From assembly GCA_016707895.1 (NCBI GenBank), contig JADJGV010000010.1, forward strand, positions 186,001 to 250,000: DNA of 64,000 nt, in the 5' to 3' direction. Below, in pieces: positions 8,366-17,478 of this stretch. Below the pieces are notes generated by a model, which was given only the letters and a program-made list of their open reading frames with translations, did no database searches and had not been told where the DNA came from. Positions within the stretch are counted from its first letter, which is position 1, and each line of letters begins with the position of its first letter. Source of the DNA: Myxococcales bacterium (lineage in GTDB: Bacteria > Myxococcota_A > Polyangia > Haliangiales > Haliangiaceae). The position numbers and the translations under genes are program-made.

Positions 8366-9091
8366 TCACGCCTCGGACGCCGCGAAGTAGGACGCGCCGT
8401 CCCACGCCGCCGCGGCGAGCTGGTCGAGGTCGACGCCGTCGCCGGCGAGCCGTTGCCGCTGATCCGGCGGCAGGCGCCGCAGGTCCGCCGGGATCACCCG
8501 ATGCACGGCGACGTCGGGCGCCGCGCGCCGCAGCACCGCGGGGAGCGCGCGGCAGTACGTGACCTGCACGCCGGCGATCGCCACTAGCCGCGTCGTCGTC
8601 ACCACCTGACCGCGCGGCACGTGGCGGACGATGTCCACCACCCGCGCGCGCCAGTCGTCGTCGAGCGCTGGCATGGTCCGCCGTTCCACGACGACGACCT
8701 GACCCGCCGCGAGCGCGCCGTCGTCGAGCACCCGCCCGAGCACGCCGCGCCGACCCGCCAGCGCGCGGGCAAGGCCCGGCCGCACCCGGTCGAGGCGGTG
8801 GCACACCTCGCACGGCAAGGTCAACCGGATCCGCACGCCGCCGAAGCGCAGCACCGTCCCCGACGGCAGCGCGTCGACCTCGCCGGCCACCACCAGGTTC
8901 GCGCGCACGTCGCGAGCGGTCAGGTCGTGCTGGGCGAGCACCGCGCGGCTGGTCACCAGCACCTGCCGCGGGCTGTGGCGCGCTGCGCTGCGATCGCCGA
9001 CCAGCCCGAGGCCCGCCGCCGCGGTCGCGCTGGCGACCGGCACCATCGCCGCGCCGTCGCGCGGACGGAGCAGCAGCTCGTCGAGGACCAT
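8366..9091 (-). CDS. MOSC domain fused to an alkyltransferase-like (ATL/MGMT-type) domain
   Basis: 241 aa from ATG 9091 (an upstream in-frame start at 9106 adds five residues). Residues about 1-140 form a MOSC domain: GLVGDRSAARHSPRQVLVTSR, LPSGTVLRFG and the conserved cysteine in LPCEVCHRLDRVRPGL; MOSC domains act on sulfur or molybdenum-cofactor substrates. Residues about 155-235 resemble the DNA-binding domain of O6-alkylguanine-DNA alkyltransferases: VVDIVRHVPRGQVVTTTRLVAIAG and a VHRVI segment at the place of PCHRV, so the alkyl-accepting Cys is absent as in ATL proteins. A fusion of these two folds in one chain is unusual. Function of the fusion is unknown. Confidence 0.75.
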   Translation of the reverse strand: MVLDELLLRPRDGAAMVPVASATAAAGLGLVGDRSAARHSPRQVLVTSRAVLAQHDLTARDVRANLVVAGEVDALPSGTVLRFGGVRIRLTLPCEVCHRLDRVRPGLARALAGRRGVLGRVLDDGALAAGQVVVVERRTMPALDDDWRARVVDIVRHVPRGQVVTTTRLVAIAGVQVTYCRALPAVLRRAAPDVAVHRVIPADLRRLPPDQRQRLAGDGVDLDQLAAAAWDGASYFAASEA

Positions 9092-9171
9092 GCGCCACCG
9101 TGCCACGGCGGCGCCGCCGCAGCACCCGTCCGCGCTTGCATCGCGCCGCGGTCTACGGTCCGATCGCCGCG

Positions 9172-10032
9172 ATGCCCATCTCGGCCCGCGATCCGAGCGC
9201 CCTGCCCTCGCCCGCGATCCTCAAGCGACGGTGCGCGGCGCTCGCGCGGCTCGATCGCGCGATCGATCCCGACGCCGACGTGCCGACCCACGACGTCGCC
9301 CGCGGCGGCGGCACCTTCTGGCTGCGCGAGTCCGAGGGCAACCACGTGCAGATCGCGTTCATGCGCGCCGGCGTGGTCATCCTCGGCTTCGATCACGAGA
9401 GCCCGATGAGCCCGACGAACAACGGCGAGCGCGTCTGGCCGGGCTTGGTCGACGCGCTGCCCCCGCCGCTGCGCCGCGCGCTGCGCGACTACGCCTTCGG
9501 CGACGACATCACGTTCTGCGTCTGGCGCCAGGCCCGCGATCGGCGCTGGCACAGCGGCCCGGTCCGCCGCCCGCGCGGCCGCGACGTCGACGGCTCGGCG
9601 CGCCTGCTGGCGATCCTCGACGGCGACCCGCGCCGCTACCGCCGCTTCGCCCGGGCGGTCCACGAGCGCGACGTCCCGCTGGCGGTGATCGCCCGCGCCT
9701 ACGCCGGCCACCCGGTCGATCGCGCCGCGATCGCCCCCGCCGCGCCGCCCGCGCCCAAACCGCGCGCGCCGCGTGCCGCGCGCGCCCGCCCGACGTTCGC
9801 CATCGGCGATCGCGTGATCGATCCCTGGGGCTACCGCGGCAAGGTCACCGCCATCACCCACGGCCTCGCCGCCGCCGCCGCCGCCGGCGAGATCGGCGAC
9901 GTCGACCGCTGGCTGCGCGGCCTCAGCGTCAAGCCCAAGACCCCGCGCCGCGGCATCTGGTACTCGGTCCGCCCCAGCAGCGGCGGCGAGATCCTCGTCG
10001 GCGAGCTCGACCTGCGCCGCGCGCCGGCCTGA
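9172..10032 (+). CDS. Hypothetical protein with C-terminal SH3-like barrel candidate
   Basis: 286 aa from ATG 9172. No signal peptide. The N-terminal two thirds contain conserved-looking aromatic motifs (GGTFWLRESEGNHVQIAFMRAG, FDHESPMSP, VWPGLVDALP, DDITFCVWR) and a helix-rich DPRRYRRFARAVHERD segment. A Pro/Ala/Arg linker (about 190-210) leads to a beta-rich tail beginning FAIGDRVIDPWGYRGKVTAI and ending in IWYSVRPSSGGEILVGELDL, which looks like a small beta-barrel of the KOW or SH3 type. I do not recognise a family. A hairpin (10042-10077) directly follows the stop. Confidence 0.65.
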   Translation: MPISARDPSALPSPAILKRRCAALARLDRAIDPDADVPTHDVARGGGTFWLRESEGNHVQIAFMRAGVVILGFDHESPMSPTNNGERVWPGLVDALPPPLRRALRDYAFGDDITFCVWRQARDRRWHSGPVRRPRGRDVDGSARLLAILDGDPRRYRRFARAVHERDVPLAVIARAYAGHPVDRAAIAPAAPPAPKPRAPRAARARPTFAIGDRVIDPWGYRGKVTAITHGLAAAAAAGEIGDVDRWLRGLSVKPKTPRRGIWYSVRPSSGGEILVGELDLRRAPA

Positions 10033-10041
10033 TGAACGACC

Positions 10042-10077
10042 GACGGCCGGTCGAGCGTCTCGCTCCAACCGGCCGTC
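10042..10077. terminator. Hairpin, perfect 10-bp stem
   Basis: GACGGCCGGT (10042-10051) pairs exactly with ACCGGCCGTC (10068-10077). It lies 10 bp beyond the stop of the plus-strand gene and just beyond the truncated tRNA-Gly copy on the minus strand, so it could serve either. A related hairpin follows the intact tRNA-Gly at 14274-14305, indicating that the duplicated att block includes part of the tRNA's downstream terminator region. Confidence 0.6.
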
Positions 10078-10091
10078 AAGCACACGCGCAG

Positions 10092-10161
10092 CGTCGAGCG
10101 GGATAAGGGATTCGAACCCTCGACGTTCAGCTTGGGAAACGACCCGCGCCCGAGCTGACAC
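10092..10161 (-). pseudogene. Partial tRNA-Gly copy (att site, left)
   Basis: On the minus strand, 10138 down to 10097 is identical to the anticodon loop (TTCCCAA), anticodon 3' stem, variable loop, T-arm and acceptor 3' strand of the intact tRNA-Gly(CCC), with the identity running on to 10092. The 5' half is missing. Just outside the exact repeat, GTGTCAGC, the sequence that precedes the anticodon loop in the intact gene, reappears at 10161-10154, separated from the loop by 15 extra bases (10139-10153). The D-arm and acceptor 5' strand are not recognisable. It cannot be a functional tRNA. Confidence 0.75.
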
Positions 10162-10189
10162 GCCGACTTCCGCGTCGTTCAGGGGAGAT

Positions 10190-10205
10190 ACACGTTTCCA
10201 CGTGT
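10190..10205 (-). terminator. Small hairpin after the island gene at 10207-10587
   Basis: ACACGT (10190-10195) and ACGTGT (10200-10205) pair perfectly around a TTCC loop, directly beyond the minus-strand stop at 10207. The position suits a terminator for the three-gene island operon, though no clear U-tract follows. Confidence 0.4.
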
Positions 10206-10206
10206 C

Positions 10207-10587
10207 TCAGGGCGTCCCCGGCCGACGCGGCGAAGGTGTGAACTCGGGTGTGAACCAATCGTCGTCGGGATCATCGGCGAACTCGAGCAGGAAGGCGTCG
10301 TCGACGACGGTATCGGCGGCGGTCGTCTCGGCGGCGTTCCGCCTGAGGCGCCGCGCCTCCGCCCTTCGTTCCAGCGTCCCGCGGATCTGGCTCTCGTACT
10401 CTTGGGACACCGCTACCCCGAGCAGGCGAAGCTCCTTGATGGCGCAGAGCCGATCGACGCCGTACCAGCGCGCATATCCGTGGACGACGTGCTTGCCGCC
10501 GTAGCTCGCGAGCCATCTCGCGGCGGTCGCGAGGCGCGCCGGGCGGCGCATCCGCTTCCGGCGCGGCGACAAGATTCGCTTCTTCAC
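10207..10587 (-). CDS. Hypothetical small island protein
   Basis: 126 aa. Lys/Arg-rich N-terminus (MKKRILSPRRKRMRRP), then a helix-rich core (ARWLASYGGKHVVHGYARWYGVDRLCAIKELRLLGV) and an acidic C-terminal tail. The start overlaps the stop of the preceding gene by four bases (TCAT on the plus strand at 10584-10587), so it is the last gene of a coupled trio. The GKHVVHGYARWYGVDRLCAIKEL stretch has the look of a DNA-binding or phage-type regulator helix pair, but I do not recognise a named family. Confidence 0.55.
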   Translation of the reverse strand: MKKRILSPRRKRMRRPARLATAARWLASYGGKHVVHGYARWYGVDRLCAIKELRLLGVAVSQEYESQIRGTLERRAEARRLRRNAAETTAADTVVDDAFLLEFADDPDDDWFTPEFTPSPRRPGTP

Positions 10588-11792
10588 GTGGGGGCTCGGC
10601 TCGCGAACAAGCTCCCCACGAGCGGCGATGGCGACCGGGTCGCGAGCCCCGCCTTGACCAGGCGTTCGAGGAACGACGGCTTCTTCGCGTGCCGCGCTCG
10701 AAGCGCGTCGAGCCGGACCCGGTAGTCGTCGCCGTTACCACGCGCCGCCAGGTCGCGGAGATCCACCAGCAACGCCAGCGCCGCGTCGTAGCTCCGCGGC
10801 AGCTTCGTCGCGATCAACGCCTCTGCATCGGCCCACAGCTTGGCTTCCTTCCCGACCAACCCATCCAGGTGCTTCACGCGCGCCGCCGCCGCCGCGCGAT
10901 CCTGTCGCGCCTTCGCCGCCGCCGTCCTTCTTGGCTCGAGCTCCTCACGCTGCGTCCGCAGGCCCTCGGCCTCCGCCAGCAGCGCGCCGATCGTCCGCGT
11001 CGCGTGCACCACGGTCGTCGCACGCGAGCCGGCATCCGCGCGCAGCCGCCGGAGTAGTTCGGTGCGAACCGACGCGTGATCGTCGTCGATCGCCAGTCGC
11101 GCCAGCAGCGCGTCCTTCTCCGATGCCGGCACCATAGCCAATCCCGCGAGCACTTCCTTGCGGCTCGGCCCGGTCTTGTCCCTCGGCGCGCTCGCAGCTG
11201 CGGCCACCGCCAGCAGATCGGGGTCGATCCGCAGGAACATCGCCATCGCCTCGAGCGAGGCACTGAGCTTGCCGAGCCCCGGCGGAACCGGCGGCTCGTG
11301 GTCATCGTCATCGAGCTCACCGCTCTGCGCGCACGCCAACCATCCCAGGTAGAGCGCTCGCAGATCGCCTCGCGCCAGGTCTGCCCGCACCGAGATCATG
11401 GACGACAGTTTGCTCTGCTCGTCGTCCTCCTCGTCCCAGCCGTCGCCACCTTCGTCGTCCGACGCGAACCGGAGGACCACGTACGCCCCCTTCTTGCGCA
11501 CCGATGCCCCCTCGCCCACGCAGTACCGCCGCGCGTCGTCGAGACCGAGCAACTTCGCTGGCAGCCGCAGTTGCAGGATGCGCGTGCCCCAGTTGGCGAA
11601 GTACAGGAACGCATCGAAGTACCGCTCCATCCACCCGTCCTCGTCGCCCTTGAAGTCGCCCCACGAGTAGTCGTTGACGAACCGCGTCGGCGAGATGCGC
11701 GCCCGCGTCGAGTAACCTCGCAGCAGGCTCATCTCGTTCGCGGTGAGCGGCCGGTCGATCGCCTGGAACTCGTAGTACTGGTACTCGCTCAT
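10584..11792 (-). CDS. Uncharacterised protein, coupled to DUF1016 gene
   Basis: 402 aa from the ATG at 11792, selected because it overlaps the DUF1016 stop by 4 bp and begins a well-conserved-looking block (MSEYQYYEFQAIDRPLTANE). Further motifs are RGYSTRARISPTRFVNDYSWGDFKGD, MERYFDAFLYFANWGT and LQLRLPAKLL. This N-terminal block is familiar to me from uncharacterised proteins of Actinobacteria and Myxococcota. A central acidic linker (DDEGGDGWDEEDDE) and a C-terminal Ala/Arg-rich helical region (about 270-400, probable coiled coil with KARQDRAAAAARVKHLDGL) follow. There is no signal or catalytic motif. Pairing with a nuclease-like gene on an island hints at a defence role, which is an inference. 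Confidence 0.65.
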   Translation of the reverse strand: MSEYQYYEFQAIDRPLTANEMSLLRGYSTRARISPTRFVNDYSWGDFKGDEDGWMERYFDAFLYFANWGTRILQLRLPAKLLGLDDARRYCVGEGASVRKKGAYVVLRFASDDEGGDGWDEEDDEQSKLSSMISVRADLARGDLRALYLGWLACAQSGELDDDDHEPPVPPGLGKLSASLEAMAMFLRIDPDLLAVAAAASAPRDKTGPSRKEVLAGLAMVPASEKDALLARLAIDDDHASVRTELLRRLRADAGSRATTVVHATRTIGALLAEAEGLRTQREELEPRRTAAAKARQDRAAAAARVKHLDGLVGKEAKLWADAEALIATKLPRSYDAALALLVDLRDLAARGNGDDYRVRLDALRARHAKKPSFLERLVKAGLATRSPSPLVGSLFASRAPT

Positions 11793-13017
11793 CGCTTTCG
11801 GCCCCCGCGTCGCGGCTGCTCCTCCAAGGCGAGCGCGCGCAGCCCCCGCTCGGCGCTCTCGCGGTCGCGAGCGAGCTCGGCCCGCAGCTCGTCCTCCGAT
11901 GGCAGGTACATCTGGTAGCGGCCCGCGAGGATCTGCCGGTTCCCCTCGGGCAGCGTGATCTTCGCCATCGCATCGTTCTTCTCCGAGCACAGCACGATGC
12001 CGATCGTCTCCGCCTCATGGTCGGCGCGCTGGAACCGATCGAAGAAGTTCACGTACATCTGCATCTGCCCCAGATCCTGGTGCGTGAGCTTCCCGAGCTT
12101 GAGATCGACCAGGACGAAGCAGCGCAGCAGCCGGTTGTAGAGGACCAGATCGACGTAGAAGTGATCGCCCTCCAGCGTCAGCCGCTTCTGGCGCGCCACG
12201 AAGCAGAAGCCCTTGCCCAACTCGAGCAGGAATGCCTCGATGCGATCGATGATCGCCTGCTCCAGCTCGCGCTCGCGCCACTCCGACCGCTCATCGAGCC
12301 CGAGGAACTCGAGCACGAACGGCTCCTTGATCACATCGGCCGGCGTCTCGACCTGATGCCCCCGCCGCGCCAGCGCCATCACCTTCTTCTTGTCGCGGCT
12401 CTTCGCCAACCGCTCGAACAGCAGCGAGGCGACCTGCCGCTCCAGCTCGCGACTCGACCAGCCTTCCCGCGCCGCCTCGATCTCGTAGAACGCCCGCGCA
12501 TCGGCGCTCCTGACCCCGAGCATGACGAGGTAGTGGGTCCAGCCGAGGTTCGACGGGAAGGCCGCAGCCCCGAGGGGTGCGGATTTGGTCAGCAGTGCTG
12601 ACCAAATCTCGCCCGGCCCCGATCTGGTCAGCGCTGCTGACCGTTTTCGCGGTCCGTCGAGGTCCCTCGGGATGGCCGATCCTCGAGGGAACAGCACATA
12701 GAACTGCCGGAGCCGGCGCAGCGTCCTCGCGCTGAACCCCTTGCCGAGCCGCCCGGCGAGCCGTCCCCGAGCCGCTTGAGCAGCTCGTCCCCATAGCCGG
12801 CGCGCTTCTCGCCAGCCTGCTCGACCTCCACGATCTCGCGCCCGATCATCCAGTAGGCGTGGACCATCGTCGTGTTGACCGAGCGGGCCGCATGCCCTCG
12901 CGCGGCGTCGACGATCTGGAGCACGCGCGCAAACAGCGCGTCCTCGAGGCGCGCTGGCGACGACTTCGCCAGCGCCCTGACCGGCCTCTTGCGCTGCGCC
13001 TTCTGCGCGATCGCCAT
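11789..13017 (-). pseudogene. DUF1016/YhcG-family PDDEXK nuclease, frameshifted
   Basis: The N-terminal DUF1016 helical domain is read in one frame from 13017 (VNTTMVHAYWMIGREIVEVEQ ... YGDELLKRLG), and the rest in another frame (LAGRLGKGFSARTLRRLRQFYVLFP onward to 11789). The frames join at about 12763-12764, where one missing base in GGGGAC-GG would restore a continuous product of about 409 aa. The C-terminal half is intact: LGWTHY, then the nuclease core GDHFYVDLVLYN with FVLVDLKLGKLTHQDLGQM, the Asp ... Asp-x-Lys pattern of PDDEXK enzymes. Either a real inactivating frameshift or a sequencing error. It overlaps the next gene by 4 bp (11789-11792) and heads the island trio. Confidence 0.8.
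12582..12642. repeat. Two palindromes inside the DUF1016 coding region
   Basis: 12582-12608 is a perfect 13-bp-arm palindrome (GATTTGGTCAGCA, one central base, TGCTGACCAAATC). 12626-12642 is a related GGTCAGC-GCT-GCTGACC. Both share the GGTCAGC/GCTGACC arms and encode similar short peptides on the minus strand (SALLTKSA and SAALTRSG). They keep the reading frame of the C-terminal half, so they look like an in-frame palindromic insertion or duplication. Confidence 0.7.
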
Positions 13018-13022
13018 CGCCG

Positions 13023-13745
13023 AGCCTTATACTCGCCCACCCTGACTACGACATCCTCGATCGCGGGCCGCCGACCGACACCGACGATGGCGTGACCCTC
13101 GTCGGGTGCTGGGCGCACTGCCGCCGCTACTTCTTCGAGGCCGCGCTCTGCCGCTACCCGGTCGGGCTCCAGGGGCTCATGCGCATCCGCGCGATCTACG
13201 CGGCCGATCGCGCCGGCCGCCGCATCGCGCGCGCCCAGCGCGGCGCGTTCCGCGCGACCCACCTGGGCCCGCTGATGGACGACTTCTTCCGCTGGGCGCG
13301 CGCCGCGCGCGACACGGCGCCCGGCCGCAACCTCGCCACCAAGGCGCTCGGCTACGCGCTCAACCAGGAGGCCGAGCTGCGCCGCGTCCTCGACGACGGC
13401 GACCTGCCGCTCGACAACACCCGCGCCGAGCGCGCGCTCCGCAAGATCGTCGTCGGCCGCAAGAACTGGCTGTTCTACGGCAGCGACACCCACGCCGAGG
13501 CCGCCGCCGCGCTCTTCAGCCTGCTCGCCTCGTGTCGGCTCCACGGCGTCGAGCCGTTCGCCTACCTCGACGAGGTGCTGCGCGTCCTGCCGTCCTGGCC
13601 GCGCGAGCGCTACCTCGAGCTGGCCCCGGCGAACTGGCGCGCCACCCGCGCCCGCCTCAACCCGGCCAAACTCGACATGCCAATCTCGAGCTTCGAGGTG
13701 CCGCCTGTGATCGCCGCGCCCGCGCCCGCTGCCGCGTCGATCTGA
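13023..13745 (+). pseudogene. IS66 transposase (TnpC), C-terminal fragment
   Basis: The open frame of about 240 codons has no plausible own start: homology is already under way at HPDYDILDRGP, and a GTG at 13092 is only incidental. It includes LVGCWAHCRRYFFEA, LPLDNTRAERALRKIVVGRKNWLFYGS (carrying the catalytic Glu) and PFAYLDEVL, which are diagnostic of the IS66 DDE domain. The N-terminal zinc-finger and first catalytic Asp region are absent, so it cannot transpose by itself. Confidence 0.85.
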
Positions 13746-13809
13746 CCGCGGGGCCGGCGCCTGCCACGTCGGCGACCCGGCGGCTACGTGGGGTTCACAC
13801 AGCGCTTAC
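13023..13809 (+). mobile_element. Truncated IS66-family element
   Basis: The remnant contains the last third of an IS66 transposase and the right end of the element. Downstream of the stop, GTGGGGTTCACACAGCGCTTAC ends at 13809; its complement starts GTAAGCGCTGTGTGAA, matching the terminal inverted-repeat style of IS66-family elements. No left end, TnpA or TnpB is present; the homology begins abruptly beside the start of the DUF1016 gene, which implies deletion of the left part. Confidence 0.7.
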
Positions 13810-14021
13810 TCACGATCCGACAGGAGATCAAGGACGCGGCCGAGCGTGACAAGTCCGTGGACGACGCCGTTCGTGACGGCGCCGAGCACGGCGGGTGCGC
13901 ATCGACCGACGTGCTCGCCGAGCTGACCCAGAGCGCCTTCGACCGAGGTCTCGGCCTCCTCGCGCGCCAGCTCACCGAAGAGGTCTTCCCGCCCGGATGG
14001 CCAGACGCGCAGCTCTCGTAG
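13810..14021 (+). pseudogene. Possible gene remnant after IS66
   Basis: About 70 codons are open from the IS66 end to a TAG at 14019-14021, with GC-ending codons typical of coding DNA (IRQEIKDAAERDKSVDDAVRDG ... LTEEVFPPGWPDAQLS). A methionine exists only inside the IS66 end, so this is more likely the tail of a gene interrupted by the insertion than an intact gene. A minus-strand frame across the same bases is also open. No family recognised. Confidence 0.3.
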
Positions 14022-14220
14022 GTGAGCCATCAACTACGGCGAGATCCGCGCAGCGTCGACGTTGGTCGCCCAGGTCCATGACTTCGCGCCCGCGCGGTCA
14101 GCGGCCACGCCACGGTCGAGATGCAGGCACGCTACGCAGCGTGGCCGGCTCCGAGTTGCGGGCGAGCCTCGCGAAGGTGATCGACCTGGCGGGGTTCCGG
14201 AAGACTGCCCAAACCACGGC

Positions 14221-14256
14221 GAGAGGTGATGCGAGAGGTGATGCGAGTGGTGATGC
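14221..14256. repeat. 12-bp tandem repeat, three copies
   Basis: GAGAGGTGATGC at 14221-14232 and 14233-14244, then GAGTGGTGATGC at 14245-14256 with one substitution. The array is too short for a CRISPR and has no spacers; it is a simple slippage array inside the degenerate island edge. Confidence 0.8.
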
Positions 14257-14273
14257 GCGGGCCGAAACGGAAG

Positions 14274-14305
14274 CGGCCGGCTGAGGGGGTTCTCTCAACC
14301 GGCCG
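14274..14305 (-). terminator. Hairpin downstream of tRNA-Gly
   Basis: CGGCCGG (14274-14280) pairs with CCGGCCG (14299-14305), with an inner TGAG/CTCA pairing. It begins about 20 bp beyond the tRNA 3' end on the minus strand. A similar stem with matching flanks lies beside the truncated tRNA copy (10042-10077). Confidence 0.55.
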
Positions 14306-14320
14306 TCACCACACGCGAAT

Positions 14321-14397
<77 letters not shown>

Positions 14398-14511
14398 AGC
14401 GGTCAGGCGACTCTATCGCGCCGCCGTCGACAGTCAAGCGAGGCCGCGCGCAACCTGCCGCGGTCCGCGGGGCACGAACCCGCGCGAAGGGTCTCGCGTT
14501 TCGGGTGGGGG

Positions 14512-14551
14512 CCCCACGTCTTGTGGGGGAGGGGCTTTGCGAAAGCCCCTC
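14512..14551 (-). terminator. Paired hairpins, copy A of a recurrent gene-end element
   Basis: On the minus strand, just beyond the stop at 14559, GAGGGGCTTT/AAAGCCCCTC (14529-14551, 3-base loop) is followed at once by CCCCAC/GTGGGG (14512-14528) and then GGGCCCCCACCC-type sequence. The same two-hairpin plan occurs at 50167-50205 and 63372-63421. Confidence 0.7.
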
Positions 14552-14558
14552 GTAGGTC

Positions 14559-15506
14559 TCAGAACGAACCGATCGCGACGATGCCGGCGCCGCCGGGGCC
14601 GATCGACGGCGTGATCGCCAGCTCGGGGCGCTCGACGATGGCGGGCTTGCCGGTGAACCAGAGGAACGCGGCGGTGCCCAGCGAGGCGACGGCGACGCCG
14701 CCGGCGATCTGGGCGATCAGGTACTTCTGGTTGGCCGAGTCCCACAGGTCCTTCTGCTTGACGTCGTCGGGCTCCAGCTTGGCGTCGTCGTACTGGCCCT
14801 TGGCGGTGACGTACAGCCAGACGCCGACGCCGGCGCCGATGACGCCGACGCCGCCGAGCCCGATCGCCAGCTTGCGCTTGGCGGTGAACGGCGACGGGTC
14901 GATCACCTCGACCTGCTTGTCGGTCCTGGGCTTGGGCAGCGGCTTGAAGCGCGGGATCGTGATCGCCGCCTTCTCCTGCTCGTTGACGATCGTGACCGTC
15001 GTGCTCCACGACTCGTAGGCCGGGGCCTTGGCGTCGATCTTGTGGACGCCGATGTCGGCCGGCAGCGAGCGGTTCCACTCGGCGGTGTCGATCGGCTCGC
15101 CGTCGCGGGTCAGCACCAGGCCCTCGACCCGCGCCTCGTCGGGCACGCTGATGGTCAGGTACGAGATCCGCGGCTCGAGCTTGGCGGCGCGCTCCTTGGC
15201 CAGCGTGTTGATCGCGACCTGCGCGGCGTCGCCGGAGGCGCGGCTGCGGCGCTCGACCTCGACGAACGCCGCCCACGCGGTGGCGTACTGCTTGTTCTTC
15301 TCGCGGCAGTCGGCGACGTTGAGCAACGTCGACGTCGCCGGGTCCTTGCGGTAGCTGCCCTCGAAGGCGGCGCAGGCCTCGGGGATCTTGCCCTGGGTCA
15401 TCAGGGCCTTGCCCTCGCGGAACAACGTCTCGGCCGAGGTGGACGGCTGGGCCTGGGCCACCGACGCGAACGCGCCGACGCAGAGGAGTGACAGGACGAT
15501 ACGCAT
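14559..15506 (-). CDS. Exported TPR/PEGA-like membrane protein
   Basis: 315 aa from ATG 15506, which immediately precedes a signal peptide (VLSLLCVGAFASVAQA); a GTG nine bases upstream is possible. Residues about 22-115 are TPR-like (ETLFREGKALMTQGKIPEACAAFEGSYRKDP, LLNVADCREKNKQYATAWAAFVEVE). A PEGA-type beta region follows (LTISVPDEARVEGLVLTRDGEPI ... GVHKIDAKAPAYESW). Two glycine-rich hydrophobic helices (about 215-235 and 265-285) come before a C-terminal strand ending in Phe. This architecture is frequent in Myxococcota envelopes. A hairpin terminator follows. Function unknown. Confidence 0.72.
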   Translation of the reverse strand: MRIVLSLLCVGAFASVAQAQPSTSAETLFREGKALMTQGKIPEACAAFEGSYRKDPATSTLLNVADCREKNKQYATAWAAFVEVERRSRASGDAAQVAINTLAKERAAKLEPRISYLTISVPDEARVEGLVLTRDGEPIDTAEWNRSLPADIGVHKIDAKAPAYESWSTTVTIVNEQEKAAITIPRFKPLPKPRTDKQVEVIDPSPFTAKRKLAIGLGGVGVIGAGVGVWLYVTAKGQYDDAKLEPDDVKQKDLWDSANQKYLIAQIAGGVAVASLGTAAFLWFTGKPAIVERPELAITPSIGPGGAGIVAIGSF

Positions 15507-15563
15507 GGCTCTCACCAGTTGGGTTGCGGGGCTGGTCCGTGCAGCGACATCAAGGAGACGCGC

Positions 15564-17396
<1,833 letters not shown>

Positions 17397-17478
17397 GATC
17401 GGCCCGACCGCTCAATCGTTCTCACAGGATAGCCCGTGGCCGCGTAGCTCCAGCCGGTGCGCCGGGCTACGATGCCCC

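Larger units (their letters stand above)
14022..14320. other. Non-coding or degenerate stretch at right island edge
   Basis: No convincing intact gene. A plus-strand frame gives VAGSELRASLAKVIDLAGFRKTAQ followed by a Gly-Asp-Ala tandem and a stop at 14284, possibly the tail of a lost gene such as the island's integrase, but this is unproven. It contains three 12-bp tandem units (GAGAGGTGATGC twice, GAGTGGTGATGC once) at 14221-14256 and the hairpin at 14274-14305. Confidence 0.4.

Noticed and set aside
10092..10161. A second functional tRNA-Gly gene
   Set aside because: The 5' acceptor strand and D-arm are missing, so no cloverleaf can form; it is an attachment-site remnant.
13023..13745. An active IS66 element
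   Set aside because: The transposase lacks its N-terminal half and the element lacks its left end and accessory genes.
13806..14033. 75-codon minus-strand gene next to the IS66 end
   Set aside because: Overlaps the plus-strand frame with better codon pattern and begins without a ribosome site; neither is convincing as an intact gene.
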